64,000 bases of DNA from SKPH01 sp051748565 (GTDB taxonomy: Bacteria > Bacillota > Dethiobacteria > DTU022): assembly GCA_051748565.1 (NCBI GenBank), contig JBNJHN010000001.1, positions 18,564 through 82,563 on the forward strand, written 5' to 3'. Under the pieces are notes generated by a model. The model saw nothing but the letters and a program-made list of their open reading frames with translations, searched no databases and was not told where the DNA came from. The translations under genes and the position numbers were made by a program. Below, piece after piece: positions 53,095-61,209 of this stretch (position 1 is the first letter of the stretch; every line of letters begins with the position of its first letter).

Positions 53095-53586
53095 ATGGAA
53101 CAATACGGAGTGATCACCGAAACAAGAGGCGAAATCGCAGCAGTAAATATACAGCGCCATTTAATCTGCGGAGAATGTGGTAAATGCGGTATCCTAAGTG
53201 GTTCGGGCAAACGCAGTATAGTTATTGAAGCTCATAACCCTATTCAAGCCGAAAAGGGTCAAAGGGTAGTTTTAGAATCAGACGATCGCCAGGTTATATT
53301 TCTGGCTTTTATGCTCTACATTGTACCACTAATTGGGCTTGTAGCCGGTATTATTGCCTGGCTGCAGCTGGCAGGCTTCATTGGTTTTGATGGAAACCAG
53401 GAATTGCAGGCCGTGGGAGCAGGATTTGTTTTGATGGTTTTAGTTTTCCTGGTTATCCGTCTTTGGGATCGCAGGGTTAAAGATGATCCTAAATATAAAC
53501 CGGTTATTACCGGATTTCTATTGGATAAATTCGGGTGTGATGATGATTTGCCTCAAGCAAAACTGGATAATCAGGAGGAGATTTAG
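53095..53586 (+). CDS. SoxR-reducing system protein RseC family
   Basis: 163 residues from ATG 53095, placed by GAAGGAG at 53082-53088. The N-terminal soluble domain has a Cys cluster LICGECGKCGI (near 23-33), and two membrane helices follow (near 72-92 and 107-127). This is the RseC (PF04246) pattern: a Cys-x2-Cys-x2-Cys motif that may hold a cluster, next to Rnf- or redox-type genes. Here it follows the Flx genes and precedes asd with a one-base overlap. A redox role is inferred; the exact function in Firmicutes is unknown. Confidence 0.8.
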   Translation: MEQYGVITETRGEIAAVNIQRHLICGECGKCGILSGSGKRSIVIEAHNPIQAEKGQRVVLESDDRQVIFLAFMLYIVPLIGLVAGIIAWLQLAGFIGFDGNQELQAVGAGFVLMVLVFLVIRLWDRRVKDDPKYKPVITGFLLDKFGCDDDLPQAKLDNQEEI

Positions 53587-54608
53587 TGGCTAAAAATTAT
53601 AATGTAGCTGTGGTTGGTGCAACCGGGATGGTTGGGCAAATGATGATTGAAATTTTACTCGAACGCCAATTTCCATTTGCTGAAATTAAACTTTTAGCTT
53701 CGTCTCGCTCAGCTGATATGCAGGTAAAAGTTGGTTCAAAAGAGTATACGGTTGAAGAAGTTAAACCCGAATCTTTTGATGGAATCGACTTTGCCTTTTT
53801 CAGTGCAGGAGAAGAGATCAGTAAAATCTTTGGCCCTGAGGCTGCCAGGCGGGGAGCAGTGGTTATCGATAACAGCAATGCTTTTCGTATGGATGAAGGT
53901 GTGCCCCTGGTAGTCCCGGAAGTCAATCCCGATGATGTTTTCAGTCATAAAGGTATTATCGCCAACCCGAATTGCTCAACCATTCAGATGGTGGTGGTCT
54001 TAAAGCCGCTGCATGAAGCTGCATCCCTTAAACGGGTAGTTGCATCGACTTACCAGGCTGTTTCCGGTGCGGGTAAGGAATCGGTTGAAGAGTTGTTGGA
54101 TCAGAATCGTGCTTACCTTGAGGGCAAGCCTTTAACAGCGGAACGCTTTCCTTACAAAAATGCCCTGAGAAACTACCAGATTGCATTTAACCTTGTGCCC
54201 CAGATCGATATATTCGTCGAAGACGGCTACTGTAAAGAGGAAATGAAAATGCTCAGGGAGACCAGGAAGATCATGGGCATTGCAGATTTACCCTTAACAG
54301 CAACCACAGTCAGGGTCCCAGTCTTAAAAAGTCACTGCATAGCCCTGAATGTTGAGTTAAATAAAGTCTTATCGGCATCAGAAGCCCGCCTGCTGCTCGA
54401 AAAATCTCCGGGTATAGTGGTTGTGGACAACCCGGATCAGATGGAATACCCCACACCGCTGGAGGCGGAAGGTAAGGATGCTGTATTTGTAGGTCGTATC
54501 CGCCCGGATCACTCTGCCAGAAACGGCCTTAACCTCTGGGTTGTATCAGACAATATTCGTAAAGGAGCCGCAACAAATTCAATTCAGATTGCTGAACTTT
54601 TAATATAA
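53586..54608 (+). CDS. asd: Aspartate-semialdehyde dehydrogenase
   Basis: Reduces aspartyl phosphate to the semialdehyde, the branch point to lysine/diaminopimelate, threonine and methionine, 340 residues. The NADP site is VVGATGMVGQ (9-18), the catalytic Cys is C130 in ANPNCSTIQM, and YQAVSGAGKESVEEL follows. GTG 53586 overlaps the upstream stop codon by one base and has AGGAGGAG in front. The product feeds homoserine dehydrogenase (25524). It lies just before a pyrimidine-type degradation pair. Confidence 0.95.
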   Translation: MAKNYNVAVVGATGMVGQMMIEILLERQFPFAEIKLLASSRSADMQVKVGSKEYTVEEVKPESFDGIDFAFFSAGEEISKIFGPEAARRGAVVIDNSNAFRMDEGVPLVVPEVNPDDVFSHKGIIANPNCSTIQMVVVLKPLHEAASLKRVVASTYQAVSGAGKESVEELLDQNRAYLEGKPLTAERFPYKNALRNYQIAFNLVPQIDIFVEDGYCKEEMKMLRETRKIMGIADLPLTATTVRVPVLKSHCIALNVELNKVLSASEARLLLEKSPGIVVVDNPDQMEYPTPLEAEGKDAVFVGRIRPDHSARNGLNLWVVSDNIRKGAATNSIQIAELLI

Positions 54609-54621
54609 AGGAGGATTTCTA

Positions 54622-55509
54622 GTGAGCAGAAAGGTAAGAGTTGCTTTAATCCAGGCTAAGCATGAAGTACACGGTGACGAAGCTGTAGAAAAGCATAAGG
54701 AAGCTGCAATAGAAAAGCATTTAAAAATGATCAAAAAAGCTGCCGAAGAAAAGGCTCAGATCGTATGTCTCCAGGAGATTTTTTACGGACCCTATTTTTG
54801 CGCAGAACAAACCACAAAGTGGTATGAAGCAACCGAAAAAGTTCCCGGCGGGCCAACCACCACGCTGATGCAGGAACAGGCTAAAAAATACGGCATGGTT
54901 ATGGTTGTCCCTCTCTATGAAGAAGATACAACAGGGGTGTATTATAACACCGCAGCCATTATCGATGCCGATGGCAAATATCTTGGCAAATTCCGTAAAA
55001 TTCATCTCCCCCATGTCCAGGCCGGCAAATCCCCCCATACCGGTTTTTGGGAAAAATTCTATTTCAGGCCGGGCAACATGGGGCATCCTGTATTCGAAAC
55101 TGCCTTTGCCAAAATAGGTGTCTATATCTGTTACGATCGCCATTTTCCTGAAGGTCCCCGTATTCTCGGTTTAAACGGTGCTGAAATAGTTTTTAATCCT
55201 TCTGCTACGGTGGCCGGCTTATCGGAATATCTCTGGAAACTGGAGCAGCCTGCCCATGCTGTTGCCAATGCCTACTTTGTTGCAGCCATTAATCGTGTTG
55301 GTAGCGAAGCGCCCTGGGACATGGGCCATTTTTACGGCAGCAGTTACCTTTGTGACCCCAGGGGCCGAATCGTAGCTGAAGGCAGCCGTGAAGATGATGA
55401 AGTAGTGGTAGGCGATCTTGACATTGATATGATTAGGGAAGTCAGAAATACCTGGCAGTTCTTCAGAGATCGTCGTCCGGAATCCTACGGCGAAATATGT
55501 GCTCCTTAA
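54622..55509 (+). CDS. Carbon-nitrogen hydrolase, beta-ureidopropionase/N-carbamoylputrescine amidase type
   Basis: 295 residues of the nitrilase superfamily. The Glu-Lys-Cys triad is E52 (CLQEIF), K126 (FRKIHLP) and C170 (YICYDRHFPEG). Length and the CYDRHFPEG motif match the group that removes the carbamoyl of N-carbamoyl-beta-alanine or N-carbamoylputrescine. The next gene is a dihydropyrimidinase, so it could complete reductive pyrimidine breakdown; putrescine synthesis is the alternative. Start ATG-type codon GTG 54622 follows AAAGGAGG. Confidence 0.88.
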   Translation: MSRKVRVALIQAKHEVHGDEAVEKHKEAAIEKHLKMIKKAAEEKAQIVCLQEIFYGPYFCAEQTTKWYEATEKVPGGPTTTLMQEQAKKYGMVMVVPLYEEDTTGVYYNTAAIIDADGKYLGKFRKIHLPHVQAGKSPHTGFWEKFYFRPGNMGHPVFETAFAKIGVYICYDRHFPEGPRILGLNGAEIVFNPSATVAGLSEYLWKLEQPAHAVANAYFVAAINRVGSEAPWDMGHFYGSSYLCDPRGRIVAEGSREDDEVVVGDLDIDMIREVRNTWQFFRDRRPESYGEICAP

Positions 55510-55569
55510 AATAAGCAGATTATTGCATCTGGTTAGATATTACCTTGATTTATGAAGGAGGATTTGTTA

Positions 55570-56952
55570 ATGCTCACGCTGATTAAAAATGGTCTGGTTG
55601 TTACAGCATCAGATACTTACCGAGCTGATATCCTGGTTGAGAATGAAAAAATCATTGGCCTGGAAACAGCAGCTGCAGTTAACGCCGATATAGTTTTTGA
55701 TGCTTCAGGTCAGTTGATCTTCCCCGGCGCTATTGATGTCCATACTCACCTTGAAATGCCTTTCGGTGGTACTGTTACGGCCGATGATTTTGCTTCTGGA
55801 ACAATTGCCGCGGCGGCCGGGGGGACTACCTGCATCGTCGATTATGCTATTCAGACACCGGGCAAATCTTTGCAGGAAGCACTTGAAGCCTGGCATAAAA
55901 AGGCTGAGGGTAAATGTGCTATTGATTATAGCTTTCATGTTGCTGTAACGGATCTAACTGATAATGTCCTGGCTGAAATTCCAAACCTGGTTGATAAAGG
56001 ATATCCCACATTTAAAGTGTTCATGGCCTATAAGGGTGTCTTCCAGGTTGATGACGCGACCCTGCTTAAGGTTTTGAAACAGTCGGGGAAAGCAGGGGGG
56101 ATGGTTCTTGTCCATGCTGAAAACGGAGATGTGATTGATGTTTTAACAAAAGAAATGCTGAAAACAGGAAAAGTCGAGCCGCTCTATCATGCCTTAAGCC
56201 GCCCTCCCCTGGCCGAAGAGGAGGCAGTTAATCGTTTCATTACTATGGTTGAATTAAGCGAAGCCCCGGCTTATGTGGTTCATTTAAGTGATGCAGGCGC
56301 ACTGGGCAGGGTTGCCGAAGCCAGGTTAAGGGGACTGCCGATTTATGCTGAAAGTTGCCCTCAATATTTATTCCTCAACATCGACTGTTATAATGAGCCT
56401 GATTTCGGCGGCGCCAAATATGTCATGTCGCCCCCGCTCAGGAAAGCAGGCAATGAGGAATTTCTTTGGGACGGGTTAGCTTCAGGAAACCTGCAGGTAG
56501 TTGCTTCAGATCATTGTTCCTTTAACTTAAACGGGCAAAAAGAATTGGGACGTAATGATTTTACCAAAATTCCAAATGGAGCTCCGGGAGTGGAGACGAG
56601 GGTCCAGCTGCTCTTTAGTGGTGGAGTCAATAATGGACGTATCAGTATTAATAAATTTGTCGACCTGGTCAGCACAGCCCCCGCCAAACTCTTCGGTCTT
56701 TACCCGCAAAAGGGGACTATTGCCGCAGGCAGCGACGCGGATCTTGTAATTTTCGATCCTGAAGCTGATTTTACTATAAGCAGAAGCAGCCAGTACCAAA
56801 ACGTTGACTATACCCCCTACGAGGGCTACAGCGGGAAAGGCGTTCCGCAAAAGGTCTTTTCCCGCGGTAGTTTAATATTCGAAAAAGGCAAATACGTAGG
56901 TGAACCCGGCCAGGGGTGTTTTCAAAAACGCAAACCTTTTTCAAAACCATAG
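55570..56952 (+). CDS. hydA: Dihydropyrimidinase / hydantoinase
   Basis: 460 residues from ATG 55570; the in-frame ATG 55552 contains the GAAGGAGG site itself. A zinc-dependent cyclic amidohydrolase: metal ligands H58 and H60 (DVHTHLEMPFGG), carbamylated Lys149 (TFKVFMAYKG), HAENGD, and HLSDAG, ending with the ASDHCSFN metal Asp. It opens dihydropyrimidines or hydantoins to carbamoyl amino acids, the substrate type of the preceding amidase. No dihydropyrimidine dehydrogenase gene is nearby, so hydantoin use is also possible. Confidence 0.92.
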   Translation: MLTLIKNGLVVTASDTYRADILVENEKIIGLETAAAVNADIVFDASGQLIFPGAIDVHTHLEMPFGGTVTADDFASGTIAAAAGGTTCIVDYAIQTPGKSLQEALEAWHKKAEGKCAIDYSFHVAVTDLTDNVLAEIPNLVDKGYPTFKVFMAYKGVFQVDDATLLKVLKQSGKAGGMVLVHAENGDVIDVLTKEMLKTGKVEPLYHALSRPPLAEEEAVNRFITMVELSEAPAYVVHLSDAGALGRVAEARLRGLPIYAESCPQYLFLNIDCYNEPDFGGAKYVMSPPLRKAGNEEFLWDGLASGNLQVVASDHCSFNLNGQKELGRNDFTKIPNGAPGVETRVQLLFSGGVNNGRISINKFVDLVSTAPAKLFGLYPQKGTIAAGSDADLVIFDPEADFTISRSSQYQNVDYTPYEGYSGKGVPQKVFSRGSLIFEKGKYVGEPGQGCFQKRKPFSKP

Positions 56953-57143
56953 CTAACTTTCCCCTTCCGCTGGGAGAAATAAGGGTAAAAATCAACTCTG
57001 GCTTCTGCAAAGCCATGGAGGCTTGACGAGTGTTTGCAAAAATTGCAGTTTATATAAGCTGAATTCATATAGATTAGTCTTGGAATACTAAACAGCACCA
57101 GATGAATTAATTTTTTGTGTCGGGTTAAGAGGAGGAGAACTTA

Positions 57144-58157
57144 ATGATAGTAGTTATGAACCCGGGGGCAAATCAAAATGATATAACAAAGATTACCGGT
57201 AAGTTAAAAAAAATGGGTTACGGAGTGCACCTGTCTACAGGTGAAAACCGCACTGTAATAGGAGTAATCGGTCAGCGTCGCGAAGAAGCAGCACAGGCTA
57301 TGGAAGCGATGCCCGAAGTAGAACGGGTAGTATTTATTACTCGTCCTTTTAAACTGGCCGGACGCGAATTTCACCCTGAAGATACAGTCATAAGTATCGG
57401 AGATACAACTATCGGCGGGCATGAATTGATAATTATGGCCGGTCCCTGTGCCATTGAAAACGAAGAGCAACTTTTGGAGGCCGCCAAAACGATTAAAACT
57501 GCCGGAGCCAAAGTCCTTAGAGCCGGGGCATTCAAACCCCGCACCTCCCCGTACAGTTTTCAGGGTCTTGAACAGCAGGGTTTGCATTATCTAAACGAAG
57601 TACGTTCAAAAACCGGTCTGCTTATTGTAACTGAAGTTATGGACCAGTTTACGGTTAGTGAAGTTGCCGAATGCGCGGATATTATCCAGGTAGGAGCCCG
57701 TAATATGCAGAACTATTATCTGCTGCGTGAATTGGGCCGAATCCGTAAACCTGTCCTGCTTAAAAGAGGCCTTTCTGCAACGATCGAAGAATGGCTGATG
57801 GCGGCGGAATATATTTTAAGCGGGGGAAACTATGAGGTAATTCTCTGCGAAAGAGGTATTCGTACTTTTGAACCTTATACCCGAAACACCCTTGATTTAA
57901 GCGCTGTTCCGCTGATTAAACAACTTAGTCACCTTCCGATTATTGTTGATCCGAGCCATGGTACGGGCCTCTCCGGCCTTGTTCCGGCTATGAGCAAAGC
58001 CGCCCTGGCTGCAGGTGCGGACGGCCTGATGATCGAAGTCCATCCAAACCCACAGGAAGCTATGTCTGATGGACCTCAGTCTCTGAATCCGGAACAGTTT
58101 ATGAGCTTGATGAAAGAACTGAAAGGAGTGGCCCTTAGTGTGGGAAGACTCTTCTAA
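57144..58157 (+). CDS. aroF: 3-deoxy-7-phosphoheptulonate (DAHP) synthase, type I-beta
   Basis: First enzyme of the shikimate pathway, 337 residues. An N-terminal ferredoxin-like domain (about 1-70, IVVMNPGANQNDITKI) like that of the Thermotoga enzyme gives feedback control. The barrel has IMAGPCAIENEEQL (near 97), RAGAFKPRTSPYSFQG (near 131) and IVDPSHGTG near 270. AGGAGGAG precedes the ATG. The 190-base gap upstream shows no recognised element. It overlaps tyrA by 20 bases. Confidence 0.94.
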   Translation: MIVVMNPGANQNDITKITGKLKKMGYGVHLSTGENRTVIGVIGQRREEAAQAMEAMPEVERVVFITRPFKLAGREFHPEDTVISIGDTTIGGHELIIMAGPCAIENEEQLLEAAKTIKTAGAKVLRAGAFKPRTSPYSFQGLEQQGLHYLNEVRSKTGLLIVTEVMDQFTVSEVAECADIIQVGARNMQNYYLLRELGRIRKPVLLKRGLSATIEEWLMAAEYILSGGNYEVILCERGIRTFEPYTRNTLDLSAVPLIKQLSHLPIIVDPSHGTGLSGLVPAMSKAALAAGADGLMIEVHPNPQEAMSDGPQSLNPEQFMSLMKELKGVALSVGRLF

Positions 58158-59268
58158 GAGCAGTTATTTTTATCGCAGGACAGCTCTGATAGGTACCGGT
58201 TTGATTGGCGGAACTATTGGTACTGCTCTGCGCGAACGAAACCTTGTGGAGGAGATTGTAGGTTACGACTTAGATTCTGAAACTTCCGTACGGGCTGTTA
58301 AACAGGGGGCAATTGATAAAGCAGCTGCTTCTGCAATTGAAGCTGTCAGGGGAGCAGACTTGATAATTCTTGCCGTACCTGTTCTCAGCACCATAGAATT
58401 GTTAAAAGAACTCCTTCCCACTGTTAGTAAGGGCACTCTCATAACTGATGTAGGCAGTACCAAGGGTTGGATTATGGAAGCGGTCGAAGTCTTACTGCCA
58501 GCGGGTGTATACTTTATTGGCGGCCACCCCATGGCCGGATCGGAAGAAATCGGTATCGGTGGTGCTGATCCTGCCCTGCTCGAAAATGCGATCTATGTTC
58601 TTACCCCCGGACCGGAAACACCACATGATGTTATTGAAAAACTTTCCCGCATGCTTACAGAGGTGGGGGCCCAAACGATAAACCTGGATCCATTTAAGCA
58701 TGATCAGATTGTCGCTGCTGTCAGTCATCTGCCTCAAATAACGGCAGCAGCCCTGGTCCAAAGTGTAGCCGACACAGATGATGTGGAATTGGTACGCACC
58801 CTTGCAGCAGGAGGTTTTCGGGACAGTACCCGGATTGCTCTTGGTAATCCCTCAATTTGGCGTGATATCTGCAGTAGTAATCGATGGGCTCTTCTAGCTG
58901 TGCTGAAAAAATTCAAGGATCATTTAAATTCCCTGGAAAAATATCTAACCGAGCCTAATGCTGATGCTGTGGAAGAATTCCTGAGCCAGGCCCGTGATTA
59001 CCGCCGCACAATTCCCCACCGCGGCCGCGGTATACTCCCTGAAATATTTGATATAATCGTCCTGGTGCGCGATACTCCCGGGGTTATCGGCCGAATGACA
59101 ACTTGTCTTGGGGAAGCAGGTATTAATATTGATGCTATTGAAATTTTACATGTAAGAGAACTGGCAGGAGGCAGCATTCGCCTTGGCTTTAAGAAAGAAG
59201 AAAACCAGCAAAAAGCGCTGGATCTTTTAAACAGTAAAGGCTACCATACACACAGCGTTGGCCGCTAA
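58138..59268 (+). CDS. tyrA: Prephenate dehydrogenase with ACT domain
   Basis: 376 residues. The NAD motif is LIGTGLIGGTIG (18-29), then GGHPMAGSEEIGIGGADP near 128 and the helical dimer domain. A C-terminal ACT domain (about 303-376, VLVRDTPGVIGRMTTCLG) suggests tyrosine feedback. GTG 58138 lies inside the end of aroF and has AAAGGAG upstream, so the two are translated as a pair. It converges on the Rrf2 gene. Confidence 0.93.
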   Translation: MWEDSSKSSYFYRRTALIGTGLIGGTIGTALRERNLVEEIVGYDLDSETSVRAVKQGAIDKAAASAIEAVRGADLIILAVPVLSTIELLKELLPTVSKGTLITDVGSTKGWIMEAVEVLLPAGVYFIGGHPMAGSEEIGIGGADPALLENAIYVLTPGPETPHDVIEKLSRMLTEVGAQTINLDPFKHDQIVAAVSHLPQITAAALVQSVADTDDVELVRTLAAGGFRDSTRIALGNPSIWRDICSSNRWALLAVLKKFKDHLNSLEKYLTEPNADAVEEFLSQARDYRRTIPHRGRGILPEIFDIIVLVRDTPGVIGRMTTCLGEAGINIDAIEILHVRELAGGSIRLGFKKEENQQKALDLLNSKGYHTHSVGR

Positions 59269-59334
59269 TATCTGAAACCGCAGGTGACAGCGATGTAAGC
59301 TGTGCCATGGTCACAGTATTTGATTTGCCGGTAT

Positions 59335-59760
59335 TTAATTATTTAGATATAATTCATTTTGCTCAACAGCGAGTTCGGCAAGTGTCTTGGCCTGCAGCTC
59401 CTTAACTACAGCATCCCTGACTCTCGACCATACGGAACGGGTCACACATAGGTTAGCTCTATCACAGGAATCGTCATTTTCGATACAGGATACCGGGGCC
59501 AGGGAACCTTCTATACTTTCAACTATGTCGTAGAGGGTGATAGTTTCAGGTTTTACTGCCAGGTGGTAACCTCCGCGGCTGCCTTTCTGGGTTCTTACAT
59601 ATCCTCTTGCCCGCAGCGGACCCATGATCTGTTCTAAATATTTTACTGATATGTTTTGCTTACAGGCAATGTCATTAAGCTGTATCGGTTCTGACTTGTA
59701 GTTTAATGCCAGTTCGATCATTGCTCTTGCCGCATACCTGACCTTAGTTGACAGCTGCAT
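59335..59760 (-). CDS. Rrf2 family transcriptional regulator
   Basis: 141 residues. N-terminal winged helix (YAARAMIELAL, NISVKYLEQIMGPLRARGYV, SRGGYHLA) and three Cys at C92, C99 and C105 (C-x6-C-x5-C) that in IscR/NsrR relatives bind an iron-sulfur cluster. Such regulators sense oxygen, NO or cluster status. A good promoter and a palindrome lie just upstream, suggesting autoregulation. A flavodoxin-fold gene lies further upstream on the same strand, 161 bases away. The target set is not known. Confidence 0.88.
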   Translation of the reverse strand: MQLSTKVRYAARAMIELALNYKSEPIQLNDIACKQNISVKYLEQIMGPLRARGYVRTQKGSRGGYHLAVKPETITLYDIVESIEGSLAPVSCIENDDSCDRANLCVTRSVWSRVRDAVVKELQAKTLAELAVEQNELYLNN

Positions 59761-59790
59761 TATTTTGCCTCCCGAAGAATAGATAATAAT

Positions 59791-59813
59791 AGAATACCGA
59801 TAATAATTATTCT
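59791..59813. promoter_or_regulatory. Palindrome in the Rrf2 leader, possible operator
   Basis: AGAATA (59791-59796) and TATTCT (59808-59813) are inverted repeats with 11 bases between, about 35 bases before the Rrf2 start. The spacing is like that of Rrf2-type operators. Role inferred. Confidence 0.4.
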
Positions 59814-59826
59814 AAATGTTTTATGT

Positions 59827-59855
59827 ATTTTATCCTGACATCAGCGATTTGTCAA
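59827..59855 (-). promoter_or_regulatory. Promoter of the Rrf2 gene
   Basis: On the minus strand: TTGACA (59855-59850), 17 bases, TAAAAT (59832-59827). A near-consensus promoter. Confidence 0.75.
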
Positions 59856-59921
59856 AACGTCGAATTGCCTAAACCTCGAATTACTTAAGAAACAGCTATA
59901 TTTTTTAAACGCTTATCCGGT

Positions 59922-60677
59922 TTATCGGTATTCAGGGTTGGGATGATCAAAACGACAACCGGCAGCCCATTTTGTACGTTGGTTACCGTGCGCCGGTATC
60001 CCGCCTTTATCCTTAAGGATTCTTGCCATGTGAAGCAGATTCCAGGTCATAAAAGTAGTATTGCGATTGGTAAAATCATTTTCCGGCCCACCCGAATCAG
60101 GATCGAGATAAGATGGTCCAGGCCCAATCGGACCAATCCATCCGGCATCAACCTGGGGCGGAATCACGTAACCGACATGCTGAAGGGAATAAAGGATGCC
60201 CATTCCACAATGTTTTACCCCATCTTCGTTTCCGGTTACGAGGCATCCACCGACTCTCCCATAAAAAACGTATTGACCTTTATCATTGACATCGCCGGAA
60301 TGTCCATATAACCTTTCAATTATTTTCTGGCAAACCGAAGTTTTCTCACCGAGCCATATTGCTGTGCCTAAAACAAGAATATCTGATTCCAGGATTTTTC
60401 TGTAAATTTGGGGCCAGTCATCTTTATCCCAGCCATGTTCAGTCATATCTCCATAAACTCCGTAGGCTATGTCATAGTCAACAGCCCTGATAACTTCAAC
60501 CGCAACACTATTTTTTTCCATAATTGCTTTGGAAACTTTGATCAAACCTTCGGTGTGCGATAATTCAGGGCTTTTTTTAAGAGTGCAGTTGATATAAATA
60601 GCCTTCAAATCGGAGAAATCCCAACTGCTGGTCCTGCAAAGCTCTTCCTGCATCTGATTAAGAATGTTTTTTGTCAA
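59922..60677 (-). CDS. Flavodoxin-fold NAD(P)H-dependent oxidoreductase
   Basis: 251 residues from TTG 60677, which follows AAAGGGTGAT; GTG 60686 in the same frame overlaps that site. The flavodoxin-like FMN fold shows as LKAIYINCTLKKSPELSHTEG near residue 24, SDILVLGTAIWLGEKTS near 96 and GGCLVTGNEDGVKHC near 143. Similar proteins are NADPH-dependent FMN reductases. A Cys-containing C-terminus (AAGCRFDHPNPEYR) is present. A 23-codon ORF with an excellent ribosome binding site lies 19 to 30 bases upstream. The role is unknown. Confidence 0.8.
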   Translation of the reverse strand: MTKNILNQMQEELCRTSSWDFSDLKAIYINCTLKKSPELSHTEGLIKVSKAIMEKNSVAVEVIRAVDYDIAYGVYGDMTEHGWDKDDWPQIYRKILESDILVLGTAIWLGEKTSVCQKIIERLYGHSGDVNDKGQYVFYGRVGGCLVTGNEDGVKHCGMGILYSLQHVGYVIPPQVDAGWIGPIGPGPSYLDPDSGGPENDFTNRNTTFMTWNLLHMARILKDKGGIPAHGNQRTKWAAGCRFDHPNPEYR

Positions 60678-60704
60678 AACAATCACCCTTTACTTTTATT
60701 TTGT

Positions 60705-60776
60705 TCAGTTAACATTAACCCTATCATACATCTTTACATGCTGAACTCGTTTATCGATACTGGCTCTAAATTGCAT
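60705..60776 (-). CDS. Possible 23-residue small protein or leader peptide
   Basis: ATG (60776) is preceded by AAAAAGGAG with 8-base spacing and opens 23 codons to TGA (60705). The product is basic (MQFRASIDKRVQHVKMYDRV...). It lies just before the flavodoxin-fold gene on the same strand. It may be a real micro-protein, a leader peptide or a translational coupling device. It is too short to classify by sequence. Confidence 0.35.
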   Translation of the reverse strand: MQFRASIDKRVQHVKMYDRVNVN

Positions 60777-61080
60777 AAAATAATCTCCTTTTTCATACAT
60801 ATATAATAGTATATCTTATTTAGTGATAAAAATCAGTTGATCCATGCGCCAGAATAAAACTGAAATAAAGATTAATTCAAAAAGTAAGTAAATTAAATAT
60901 ACAAATAACTATACTTTATTATATAATATATAGAGTAAAATTATATCACTTTGGATAAGGCGACCTTGGTAAAATATAGCATCAAATCTAGTTCGTTATG
61001 CATAAAGAGCACCCTGGCATAGTTAAATAAAAAAAGTTTTATTGTTACGATATTCAGGTAAAGGGTCCGAGTCTATTTAG
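60777..61080. other. AT-rich gap with no recognised gene
   Basis: About 300 very AT-rich bases between the divergent flavodoxin-fold and GGDEF genes. It must hold the promoters of both, and several TATAAT-like strings occur, but none has a convincing -35 partner. No terminator, RNA gene or repeat was recognised. Confidence 0.5.
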
Positions 61081-61209
61081 ATAATTCTTGGTTCCGGTAA
61101 CTCTGCAGGGGGTAGAGCTGCTATTAACCGTGAAGAAAGACATACAATTATTTTACCTTCGATTAATTCCCGTCCAACCGTAAAAAATCAAACCGGGTTT
61201 CAAGAATTA

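Noticed and set aside
59269..59334. Terminator between tyrA and the Rrf2 gene
   Set aside because: GTGACAGC/GCTGT and GTGAC/GTCAC pairings exist but there is no T-run, so it was not listed.
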